Shown here: in pieces, positions 18,208-24,932 of the stretch
Layout: every line of letters begins with the position of its first letter
How positions within the stretch are numbered: the stretch's first letter is position 1
IMG/VR virus record: IMGVR_UViG_3300027279_000004
Span: 1-46,765 of that record
Reading direction: 5' to 3' (one strand)
DNA from: a virus
Length of the DNA: 46,765 bases
Notes under the pieces: generated by a model
Seen by the model: the letters and a program-made list of their open reading frames with translations, nothing else
The model's database searches: none
What the model was told of the DNA's origin: nothing
Translations under genes and position numbers: made by a program

Positions 18208-19554
18208 TTATTTAACCTTTATAGCTTTCTGTAACTGTAAAAATCTTGCGTTACTAATAGTTGCTAAAACATCAATATCAGTCTGTCTAAGAATATTGAG
18301 TACTGAAACTAATTTACCTATGATTACGTTAAACTGTTCTAACTTGCTATCGTTAATAAATTTAATACCTTGTACTAATATCGGTATACATGCTTTAAAA
18401 GCTTCTGAATCAACAATTCCTTGCGTTAGGTCATTTAAAATAAATAAGACTTTTAATATGTGTGCTGTACCAGCAGCAATATAATTGCCTGGTATACCTA
18501 AAGCACCATCTAATATACTAGATTCCTCTAGATAAATATCTAATAAATCCTGAATTGTCTCATTTGGATTTAATACGTTGATATAGGAACTAATTAATTT
18601 ATCTAAGAGTTCGTTTGACGAGTTTATTCTGCTGAGTAAAACAGAGTCGTAAAACAAGGCTGGATCGATACTTATTAGCTTTTTAATCAGCTCAATATCA
18701 TCATCTGTATAATTACCTGTAAAAATATTTTCAGCTAGCTTATTAAAGATTACAGCCTTGTCTAACTCGTCTGTCGCAATGTTACCGATGTTTATTAGCC
18801 TAGTTATAATGTCAGTTCTAGTATTGATATCAAAGCCAGGTGAGTACACTTTCGAGATTGGTAGATTCACCAAAACAATAGAATTTACAAATGCAGTTAG
18901 TATCTGCCTCGCACGTTCTAGTTTTGGCGAACTACGAAGTATAAAACTAGAGAGTAATAGAGGATCAGGTTTATTTGATTTTAAAATTGTATCCGTGTTA
19001 GATAAAATTGCTTGATAGACCTCTATATAGGTTGGATCAGGTTTATTCACTTTAAGAAAGCTAAGCATGTTACCAGGCAAGGCAGCACCTATTTCAGGTA
19101 AATTATTAGGATCTGAAAAGTCGTATTTAGGATAGAAATCTTTATCTTTAGGTTTTAACCTCCAACGTTTAGCATGTACAGTTAATTCAATTGGACTTCT
19201 GTTCGGTAAGGAATTTACAGTGTATTGTGTATTTGTAACTAGAAGTAAATCAACAATAGAAGATAGTGCAATAACTAACCTAAATAGTTGTTTATGTAAT
19301 TCAGTAGTCTGTTTTCTTCTAGGCAATCTTGGTTCAATATAACGTAAAGAGTTAGATTCCAAAAAGTTTTGCTTGTCTCTATATCTAAGATAGTACTTAC
19401 CGTGTGCAGCTAATCCGGCTACAGCTGCAAATTCTTGTGAGAATATATTCGACAACTCATCATCATCTGCAACAAGACTCGGATTCTCCAGGTACCTAGG
19501 ATCTATACCAAAAATATCTACTGGTATTTCTATGTTTGATTGTACTCTTGTCAT
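18208..19554 (-). CDS. Unknown baseplate-module protein, 448 aa
   Basis: The ATG at 19554 overlaps the upstream stop by four bases. The first 110 residues are basic and beta-rich with Arg/Tyr clusters (HGKYYLRYRDKQNFLESN). From about residue 160 onward the protein is strongly helical, with repeated leucine-rich pairs of helices (TDIITRLINIGNIATDELDK, DDDIELIKKLISIDPALF, NSSNELLDKLISSYI), an alpha-solenoid pattern. No catalytic motif is seen. Its position between hub and spike candidates suggests a baseplate assembly or structural role. Family not recognised. Confidence 0.6.
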   Translation of the reverse strand: MTRVQSNIEIPVDIFGIDPRYLENPSLVADDDELSNIFSQEFAAVAGLAAHGKYYLRYRDKQNFLESNSLRYIEPRLPRRKQTTELHKQLFRLVIALSSIVDLLLVTNTQYTVNSLPNRSPIELTVHAKRWRLKPKDKDFYPKYDFSDPNNLPEIGAALPGNMLSFLKVNKPDPTYIEVYQAILSNTDTILKSNKPDPLLLSSFILRSSPKLERARQILTAFVNSIVLVNLPISKVYSPGFDINTRTDIITRLINIGNIATDELDKAVIFNKLAENIFTGNYTDDDIELIKKLISIDPALFYDSVLLSRINSSNELLDKLISSYINVLNPNETIQDLLDIYLEESSILDGALGIPGNYIAAGTAHILKVLFILNDLTQGIVDSEAFKACIPILVQGIKFINDSKLEQFNVIIGKLVSVLNILRQTDIDVLATISNARFLQLQKAIKVK

Positions 19555-20111
19555 TTTTGTGGCTCACAACCTAAGAAATCTGATATAGGTGAAACCCAAG
19601 TAAAATCTGGTGTAGGAAAATGGAACCAGCGAGCATAATTAGTACCCCAAACTTCTGACATTACCCACTCTTTTTCCCTTATAGGATGCTCGGGATGTTT
19701 TATAAAATAACTTCCAACTTGGTAAAATGGATTCTTCAACTCTCTTACAGGGTTTAAACCAGATACACTACATTTACCTTTAGGACCAGAAAACCGCAAT
19801 CTTCTACTACGTATTAGATTAGATTTCTCCCTTGCTTCGTAAGGTCCAATTAAATCTAGAGACTGCGCAATAGTTAGAGCCTGTAATGCCAGTTTATATG
19901 TAGTATTGGTTGTATGGTCTTTCCAGTTAGGTAAGTTAGCTATATTCGGTATAGACAGCTTTGTTGCTTTTCCTACCAATAAAGTAAAGTTTGTAGAGTC
20001 TGTTTCTGGTTCCTCAAAGCTATAATTACCTGAATATCTATTCCAACCATATTGAGCTTCCTCGTTACTTTGATTGTCTAAACCTTTATTCCAACCGTAC
20101 TGAGATTTCAT
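19551..20111 (-). CDS. Unknown baseplate-module protein with QYGWN repeats
   Basis: A 186-residue protein whose N-terminus holds two copies of QYGWN at residues 4-8 and 20-24, followed by an acidic linker. Residues 50-110 are helical with a basic segment (SNLIRSRRLRFSGPKGK). The C-terminal 70 residues are aromatic (VGSYFIKHPEHPIREKEW, WFHFPTPDFTWVSPISDF), with many Trp, Phe and Pro. Two C-terminal Cys and His residues do not form an evident metal site. It overlaps the following gene by four bases. Family unknown; structural role assumed from the tight cluster. Confidence 0.6.
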   Translation of the reverse strand: MKSQYGWNKGLDNQSNEEAQYGWNRYSGNYSFEEPETDSTNFTLLVGKATKLSIPNIANLPNWKDHTTNTTYKLALQALTIAQSLDLIGPYEAREKSNLIRSRRLRFSGPKGKCSVSGLNPVRELKNPFYQVGSYFIKHPEHPIREKEWVMSEVWGTNYARWFHFPTPDFTWVSPISDFLGCEPQK

Positions 20112-20131
20112 AAGTTCTTATACATCCATTG

Positions 20132-20464
20132 TTATTCAAGGAGTATTAAGGGCAAATTTATCAAAGTTAAACCTAACAAATTAAGTTCTATAGGATCTGT
20201 TTTATTCTCAACAATAGAAGAATCATCGTTATTAAGTGAAGGTTCCATTTTGTTTATTTCCTTAGTTCGATTTAAAACTGAACTAGATTTTTTAGTTTTA
20301 TTTGCTAAATTAGGTTTATCAATAAGAACCAGAGTTGATTTACTCTGCTTAAAGACAAAAGGTTCAGAAGTAGAGAAAACTGCAAAAGCTAATTGATTCA
20401 ATAAGTCCTCCTTTTGATAGAGAGGAGTTATATTTTTTACTTCCTTTTCTAAAACACCAAACAT
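20132..20464 (-). CDS. Small hypothetical protein, 110 aa
   Basis: The protein is Lys-, Asn- and Ser-rich (LANKTKKSSSVLNRTKEINK), with a short folded-looking N-terminus (FGVLEKEVKNITPLYQKEDL) and a hydrophobic C-terminal stretch (LNLLGLTLINLPLILLE) of about 17 residues. That stretch could be a membrane tail or a buried contact. No family recognised. Its ATG at 20464 overlaps the upstream stop by one base, so it is probably co-translated with the 270-residue gene. Low certainty about any role. Confidence 0.5.
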   Translation of the reverse strand: MFGVLEKEVKNITPLYQKEDLLNQLAFAVFSTSEPFVFKQSKSTLVLIDKPNLANKTKKSSSVLNRTKEINKMEPSLNNDDSSIVENKTDPIELNLLGLTLINLPLILLE

Positions 20465-21276
20465 TACTTCATTCCAATAAGCTCTTCATTTTTAAGCCAC
20501 GCATCTATAGCTACCTTACAAGCAGCCTGCCAATAATTATGTTCATGAACATTGGCTAGCGCTCTCTGTTCAGAATAGTCTCGACGCATACCATGATCTT
20601 TGTGAAACTCATCCGAAAAATTTGTACTATTAACAGTACCCAGTTCTACTCTGCTTTTGTTACCGCTCCAATCCGTTGTTTCCATTGAACCTGGAACAAT
20701 AATTTCGGACCTAGTTGGTTCATTTTTTGTATCTAAATGGCTTATTAATTGGATAGGTCTATCAGCAGTTTCGAGAGTTTGTGGATAGTACTTTAATGTC
20801 CGTGTAAGTCTATCTACTATTGGGGAACCCTCATTACCGCCTACTAACCAAATAGGATCTCTGGGATATGATAAACCTCTACCTAAGGAAGAATCGGCCG
20901 ATTGTATAGATTCGCTGATATTGTTATCACCTCTACCAGTAAAAAACAAACCTCCACCATGCGATACGTACCGATTCATTCCGTTTACAGGAGATACAAC
21001 TAACCCTGTATTAGGAGCTGGTGGTCTTACAAACTCGCCTACACCAAAAGGAGATACAGATTCACTAGTCATTATCTGTATACCAACCTGGTGTCCACCG
21101 ATTCTCTTATTACCAATTGTTAAACCTTGTCTACGTGATTCCAAATGGGTTGCAGCAGTTAATACCTCTTCTGGACCACCCGTAGGAGTTACATATCTCT
21201 GAATCATGTCAGACTGCCTATTAAAAATAGCAGCTCTAGATCCAGGAAATACAGTATTTAGTAATTGAGTTGCCAT
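20464..21276 (-). CDS. Unknown baseplate-module structural protein, 270 aa
   Basis: The protein is rich in Gly, Arg, Ser and Pro, with long loop-like segments (GGPEEVLTAATHLESRRQGL, FGVGEFVRPPAPNTGLVVSP, GGGLFFTGRGDNNISESIQS), and ends in a short helix (NYWQAACKVAIDAWLKNEEL). It directly follows the hub gene by two bases and precedes the small 110-residue gene. The repeated Gly-Arg loops suggest an extended protein threading the baseplate. No enzymatic motif identified. Family not recognised; a hub-associated role is inferred from position. Confidence 0.6.
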   Translation of the reverse strand: MATQLLNTVFPGSRAAIFNRQSDMIQRYVTPTGGPEEVLTAATHLESRRQGLTIGNKRIGGHQVGIQIMTSESVSPFGVGEFVRPPAPNTGLVVSPVNGMNRYVSHGGGLFFTGRGDNNISESIQSADSSLGRGLSYPRDPIWLVGGNEGSPIVDRLTRTLKYYPQTLETADRPIQLISHLDTKNEPTRSEIIVPGSMETTDWSGNKSRVELGTVNSTNFSDEFHKDHGMRRDYSEQRALANVHEHNYWQAACKVAIDAWLKNEELIGMK

Positions 21277-21278
21277 AG

Positions 21279-23648
21279 CTACATTAACTCTCCTAACAAA
21301 ATTTCCGTTTGAAAGCCTTTCCGTAAATTAATACAAAATACGTGCTGAACAGTATCAACCCTCAAAATAATACCTGTTTGACGTGTTTGATTAGAACCTC
21401 TATATAGAGGTTCATTTCCTACTAACTTATCAAATTCAGTTGCTTTATCATCCTCGACTATTGAACTAGATACAGTTTTATTAGCATCATTCGCTATTGT
21501 CATAGATGCAGGTACACCAAAGTACTGTCTGTTGCTAGTCTGACCTAGTGCATTATCTCTATAACATTTATATGCGTTATTCATATATTCACTAAGTGCA
21601 CTAGGTGTAATCGATCTAGTATATTCTTCTGCAGTCATTTGTAAGGAATCTACATTAAACAATCCAGCATTAAATATCCAACAAGAATGACCGGGTAGTA
21701 ATTTAGGATCGCCATCTACAACAATTGTTCCAACTCTAATGTCTCTAGATAGAGCTCTAGCCATGCTGAGAGCAGTTACCAATGCATTTTTTGCACCGGT
21801 GCTGTCTAAAGATGCAGTGGGGTCAGCGATACGAACGTGTCTAGGTGCTATATAGCTGGGTAGAATTCTCCCACCTGGTGATTCTACTAGCGAGAAGTAG
21901 TAGTGTAGCGGTAATTCTGAACCACCACTAGACGAACCAACAGACATGACATGAAAATTATTTTTATAACCTAATGTACTCCACTCCATCTGCCATTCAT
22001 GTACGTTGGGTGGATATATCTTATTATTTATTTCAACTGGTCTACCAATCACATATACTCTGGATGGCATGCCATCTTTTCTAAAGTGAGTTGATCTCGG
22101 AATGTAGAAGAAATGACCTGTTCTATGGTCTACAAAAACTTCAGTTGGCCATAACTCAGAATTAGCTAAATACCGAATAACATCTATTGGAGGCTGACCT
22201 TCTACATTAGAATTTATTAAAGTAACTACATTTAATCCGTGTGGAGTATCAGAAGACTGAGGTGCTGCTACTACAGCAGGCATTTGTTCTCTTCTTGAAT
22301 CGAAGAAGAAAGCAGTTAGGTTATTACCACTCGCTTGACTATCGAAAAAGATTTTTACTTCTGGGTCATCGTCCCCCACTTCTATGTCATAAAAACCTGA
22401 TTTTAAACCCCGTCTAGCATCATCGGAAGTTCTAGATCGCTTTATAAGTAAATCCATAACAGCCTTCAGTCTGTTTGCACTTTCATCAAATGGTGGTTTA
22501 GAGTTTTCTAATTGAGTTTTCATAACACTGCAGTCACCGAACATAAAATCTTGCTGCAGTTTTAGTTTTTGTTCTTCACTTTGTGTACTACCACCATCTT
22601 CTACCCTATTCAAATGTGGAAAAACATCTTTATCAACTAAACTTATGCTGTCATAGCATGCATAGTCCATTACAAATGGCTTTCTAGTTTGGTCTGGACC
22701 ACCAAATATACCAGTAATTTCTAAATCATATTCTGTGTCACAAGGAAACTGTGCTTTTACAGGACTAACAGAACTGTGCGGAGAATTATATGAAGACATA
22801 ACACTAGTTCTGCGATGCGCAGCTTGGTTACGGTCATAGGCAAATTCATCTCCTACAACAGGTTCCTGTCTAAATACACCCGGTGTGAAGAAAGTCTGGT
22901 CGATAATATTTTGGAGGAACATTCCTCTAGACAGATAACCTTTTCCATCTGTATCCTCATGCTGTCTAGTGACAATGGAAATAGGTGAATGTAATACAGT
23001 GTCTACAAAGTACCTCATTTTGTCTCTAAACACTACTTCGTAGAAGACTCCACTACTAGAGCCTTTTACGGTAATCATGTCTACAACGCCCCAAAAAACG
23101 GGCTGTACATCTGGATTTGGATTCGTATACCATCTATCATCTTGCCAATCAACAGGCTCTTGATAGAGGTTTTTAGTGTATCCCATGAAAAGTCTTATTT
23201 CCATTTCAGGGAAGAGAAATAAACCTATACCAGATTCCCAATCTGGAGGTGCTTCTCGGTATTTCATAGATGGTGCTAACCTCACCAAGCCATCTCCTGC
23301 TGCCCATACCCGGGTTACTTTACATTCGGCATTTACAATAGCCCAAGGTGTACGTCTACCTGCAACAAAGATTTGGCCTAGAGAATCCATTTTATAAACA
23401 GGTCTAGGTAGAGACCTGTTTGCATATTCAATCCTAGATTGAAATAATTCTTTGTGATGCGGTTGAGGTACTGTAACTAAACAGCAAGTTGGAAAGTTAT
23501 TATTTTTTATATAGTGGTGAGGTATAAGTCTTCCTTCTGAATTTCCTTCTGTTTTTGTATAACCATCGAAGGTTTCAGGAAATCTAGTTTTAGAATTTGC
23601 AGAATCTGCAATTCTACTCTTTTTCTCAAATCCCGATAAATCTGTCAT
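21279..23648 (-). CDS. Candidate baseplate hub protein (gp27/gpD-like)
   Basis: The frame opens at a TTG (23669), but an ATG at 23648 (MTDLSGFEKK) is the more usual start, giving 789 residues; neither has a clear ribosome-binding site. Hub-like features include a central strand-rich region (TEVFVDHRTGHFFYIPRSTH) and C-terminal GTIVVDGDPKLLPGHSCWIF with FNVDSLQMTAEEY, a pattern in which tail hub proteins place a gain-of-specificity strand before a closing segment (GIILRVDTVQHVFCINLRKG). It follows the tube gene, the position of the hub when the tape measure is elsewhere. A terminator-like hairpin lies between them, so transcription of hub and downstream genes may need read-through or another promoter. 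Hub identity is inferred. Confidence 0.6.
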   Translation of the reverse strand: MTDLSGFEKKSRIADSANSKTRFPETFDGYTKTEGNSEGRLIPHHYIKNNNFPTCCLVTVPQPHHKELFQSRIEYANRSLPRPVYKMDSLGQIFVAGRRTPWAIVNAECKVTRVWAAGDGLVRLAPSMKYREAPPDWESGIGLFLFPEMEIRLFMGYTKNLYQEPVDWQDDRWYTNPNPDVQPVFWGVVDMITVKGSSSGVFYEVVFRDKMRYFVDTVLHSPISIVTRQHEDTDGKGYLSRGMFLQNIIDQTFFTPGVFRQEPVVGDEFAYDRNQAAHRRTSVMSSYNSPHSSVSPVKAQFPCDTEYDLEITGIFGGPDQTRKPFVMDYACYDSISLVDKDVFPHLNRVEDGGSTQSEEQKLKLQQDFMFGDCSVMKTQLENSKPPFDESANRLKAVMDLLIKRSRTSDDARRGLKSGFYDIEVGDDDPEVKIFFDSQASGNNLTAFFFDSRREQMPAVVAAPQSSDTPHGLNVVTLINSNVEGQPPIDVIRYLANSELWPTEVFVDHRTGHFFYIPRSTHFRKDGMPSRVYVIGRPVEINNKIYPPNVHEWQMEWSTLGYKNNFHVMSVGSSSGGSELPLHYYFSLVESPGGRILPSYIAPRHVRIADPTASLDSTGAKNALVTALSMARALSRDIRVGTIVVDGDPKLLPGHSCWIFNAGLFNVDSLQMTAEEYTRSITPSALSEYMNNAYKCYRDNALGQTSNRQYFGVPASMTIANDANKTVSSSIVEDDKATEFDKLVGNEPLYRGSNQTRQTGIILRVDTVQHVFCINLRKGFQTEILLGELM

Positions 23649-23669
23649 AATAGTTAAAGCAATCCGCAA

Positions 23670-23710
23670 ATAAAAATAAGCTAGTCCTCTATTACTAGAA
23701 CTAGCTTATT
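23670..23710 (-). terminator. Intrinsic terminator after tail tube gene
   Basis: An 11-bp perfect stem (AATAAGCTAGT at 23675-23685 with ACTAGCTTATT at 23700-23710, 14-base loop) is followed, reading minus, by TTTATTTG. It lies 22 bases past the tube stop. This is the usual arrangement behind a strongly expressed tail tube gene. Some read-through must occur if the hub gene has no promoter of its own. Confidence 0.75.
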
Positions 23711-23732
23711 AGTTTTGCGTTTTTTAGGTAAA

Positions 23733-24479
23733 TTACACGCCCTGAGGACCAAATAGATCTTGGAATCTATTAACACCTATACTAAACTGAGCGGTATTTA
23801 GACCTTCTCTATAGTACTCATAACCCTCGGCTACACCTTGCAGCTGAACGGGTACAACACCACGACCACCAGAGAAGGCTGTGTTAATAGAGTCAATTTT
23901 ACAGTTTAGTAATTTTATTCTACCTACAACAGATCTATACCGCTGCTCATCTGGACCAGTACCTAAGACAGGGGCATCACAGGCAGGATCAAAAGCAAAC
24001 TGTGGTCTACCCTCAGTTGGGTTATATATTATACTATTACCTCCTATACCTCTTAGTTGGTTGCTATATGGTCTAGTAAATAGACCTTCATCGTTTGTAG
24101 AATAAAAATCACCAGATGCATCTACACTAAACGTAACAGAGATTCTAGGTGATCTATTGATTCTGTTAGCACGAGAAATTCTCGTGTATCCCATTGCCTC
24201 CGCAAATATGTCGGTGTCAATCATTCCACGCTCAAGTACGAAGGCTATTTGTATTTCTCCATCCAAATATCTGGGTACCCGTTGGTCTAGCTCCATGTAC
24301 GCTTCAGTAGCGTTACGTATGGTCAAGACTGCGCTGGTAAATCTACCGATCATTCTAGGTGCACCATTACCGCACATACCCTGCACCCAAACATTGCAGT
24401 CAAAACCTTGTATTGGGTCAAAAATACCATTATTAAGTACACCGTTATGTGGGCGACCAGCATTTCCTGCTACAGCCAT
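23733..24479 (-). CDS. Tail tube protein
   Basis: A 248-residue protein that follows the sheath gene in transcription order, as tube genes do in contractile-tailed phages. It has the tube pattern: an N-terminal region (FDPIQGFDCNVWVQGMCGNG), the strand/turn series with MIGRFTSAVLTIRNATEAYM and ELDQRVPRYLDGEIQIAFVL, where the tube's RVPRYLDG-type motif is characteristic, and a closing strand (GVVPVQLQGVAEGYEYYREG). The start is the ATG at 24479. A possible promoter lies ahead and a strong hairpin terminator behind, consistent with high separate expression. The assignment rests on motif style plus synteny with the sheath. Confidence 0.8.
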   Translation of the reverse strand: MAVAGNAGRPHNGVLNNGIFDPIQGFDCNVWVQGMCGNGAPRMIGRFTSAVLTIRNATEAYMELDQRVPRYLDGEIQIAFVLERGMIDTDIFAEAMGYTRISRANRINRSPRISVTFSVDASGDFYSTNDEGLFTRPYSNQLRGIGGNSIIYNPTEGRPQFAFDPACDAPVLGTGPDEQRYRSVVGRIKLLNCKIDSINTAFSGGRGVVPVQLQGVAEGYEYYREGLNTAQFSIGVNRFQDLFGPQGV

Positions 24480-24514
24480 AATTAAAACCTAAATCTAAAT
24501 CTATAAATACTTAG

Positions 24515-24544
24515 ATTATATTGACTACAAGTAACTTATGTGAT
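24515..24544 (-). promoter_or_regulatory. Possible sigma-70-type promoter for tail tube gene
   Basis: On the minus strand a perfect TATAAT -10 (plus 24515-24520) is preceded at 18 bases by ATCACA (plus 24539-24544), a 4/6 match to the -35. The predicted start lies about 30 bases ahead of the tube ATG. It overlaps the plus-strand promoter head-on. The -35 match and spacing are only fair. Confidence 0.4.
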
Positions 24545-24549
24545 ATGAT
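24521..24549 (+). promoter_or_regulatory. Near-consensus sigma-70 promoter, plus strand
   Basis: TTGACT (24521-24526), exactly 17 bases, then TATGAT (24544-24549): 5/6 and 5/6 matches at optimal spacing. Transcription would start near 24556 and run into the 53-codon gene at 24671, leaving a leader of about 115 bases. The strength and orientation contrast with the surrounding minus-strand genes. Such a promoter would be read by unmodified host RNA polymerase. Confidence 0.7.
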
Positions 24550-24631
24550 ATAGCACTTTCTGCTTAAGTTATCAGATTTTGTTGTTTACTTAAAAGTAAC
24601 TTGACCAGTAAAGCTAATAATAACTAAGTTA
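24532..24631. repeat. Evenly spaced alternating TAACTT/AAGTTA motifs, possible operators
   Basis: Four copies of one 6-bp motif alternate in orientation: TAACTT 24532-24537, AAGTTA 24566-24571, TAACTT 24597-24602, AAGTTA 24626-24631. Two are extended to AAGTAACTT and two to TAAGTTA. Centre-to-centre spacing is 34, 31 and 29 bases, near three helical turns. The first lies within the promoter spacer and the rest in the predicted leader. Chance is possible in such AT-rich sequence. Confidence 0.35.
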
Positions 24632-24670
24632 ATTTGATAACATCTACTACAAGAATACTAGGAGAATTTT

Positions 24671-24832
24671 ATGCTAGATAACTTTTCTGTAATCAAAAAT
24701 ATAGTAGATGCAGTTACAGTGTTATTGGTTTATAAAGTTCTACTTGAGCTACTAATTACTTTTCACAGTAAGAAACTAGCGGTTAAATATGTACCTAAAT
24801 TAATAGATAGGTTAGATAAATACATACCGTAA
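24671..24832 (+). CDS. 53-residue putative membrane peptide, opposite strand
   Basis: An ATG-started frame lies on the plus strand in the 450-base gap between tube and sheath. AGGAG at 24660-24664 is six bases ahead of the ATG, a strong ribosome-binding site. The product (MLDNFSVIKNIVDAVTVLLV...) has a hydrophobic segment at about residues 11-31 (IVDAVTVLLVYKVLLELLIT), long enough to span a membrane, then a basic tail (HSKKLAVKYVPKLIDRLDKY). With a sigma-70 promoter upstream and a strong hairpin 47 bases after the stop, this is a complete transcription unit independent of the late genes. Small membrane proteins expressed this way in phages include superinfection-exclusion and lysis-control factors; which, if either, applies is unknown. 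No family recognised. Confidence 0.65.
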   Translation: MLDNFSVIKNIVDAVTVLLVYKVLLELLITFHSKKLAVKYVPKLIDRLDKYIP

Positions 24833-24879
24833 CTATCGCATTTAGAGAGATTTTTAGGTAAAGTTTGAATAATCATTAA

Positions 24880-24907
24880 AAAGAGGTGCAATACATTGCA
24901 CCTCTTT
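24880..24907. terminator. Bidirectional hairpin terminator between converging genes
   Basis: A 12-bp perfect stem (AAAGAGGTGCAA 24880-24891, TTGCACCTCTTT 24896-24907) with a 4-base loop. Reading minus it ends in a T run (CCTCTTTTTAATG), so it should terminate the sheath transcript. In the plus direction the run is weaker (CCTCTTTAACTT), but it can still end the small plus-strand gene. Confidence 0.8.
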
Positions 24908-24932
24908 AACTTATACCTAAGACAACTGCAAT

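Noticed and set aside
18101-18484. Plus-strand open frame of 127 codons
   Set aside because: It spans the junction of two well-supported minus-strand genes in a complementary frame, has no ribosome-binding site, and its composition (Ile/Leu/Cys runs) is that of an antisense reading.
24157-24492. Plus-strand open frame of 111 codons opposite the tube gene
   Set aside because: Lies wholly opposite the tube coding sequence and has no start signals; composition is antisense-like.
24502-24509. TATAAATA, identical to the T4 late promoter core, on the plus strand
   Set aside because: Such an AT-rich octamer arises easily here, it points away from all late structural genes, and I did not see it ahead of other late genes.
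24601-24630. Second TTGACC -35-like element closer to the small plus-strand gene
   Set aside because: The matching -10 (TAAGTT at 18 bases) fits only 3/6 positions; the upstream pair is much better.
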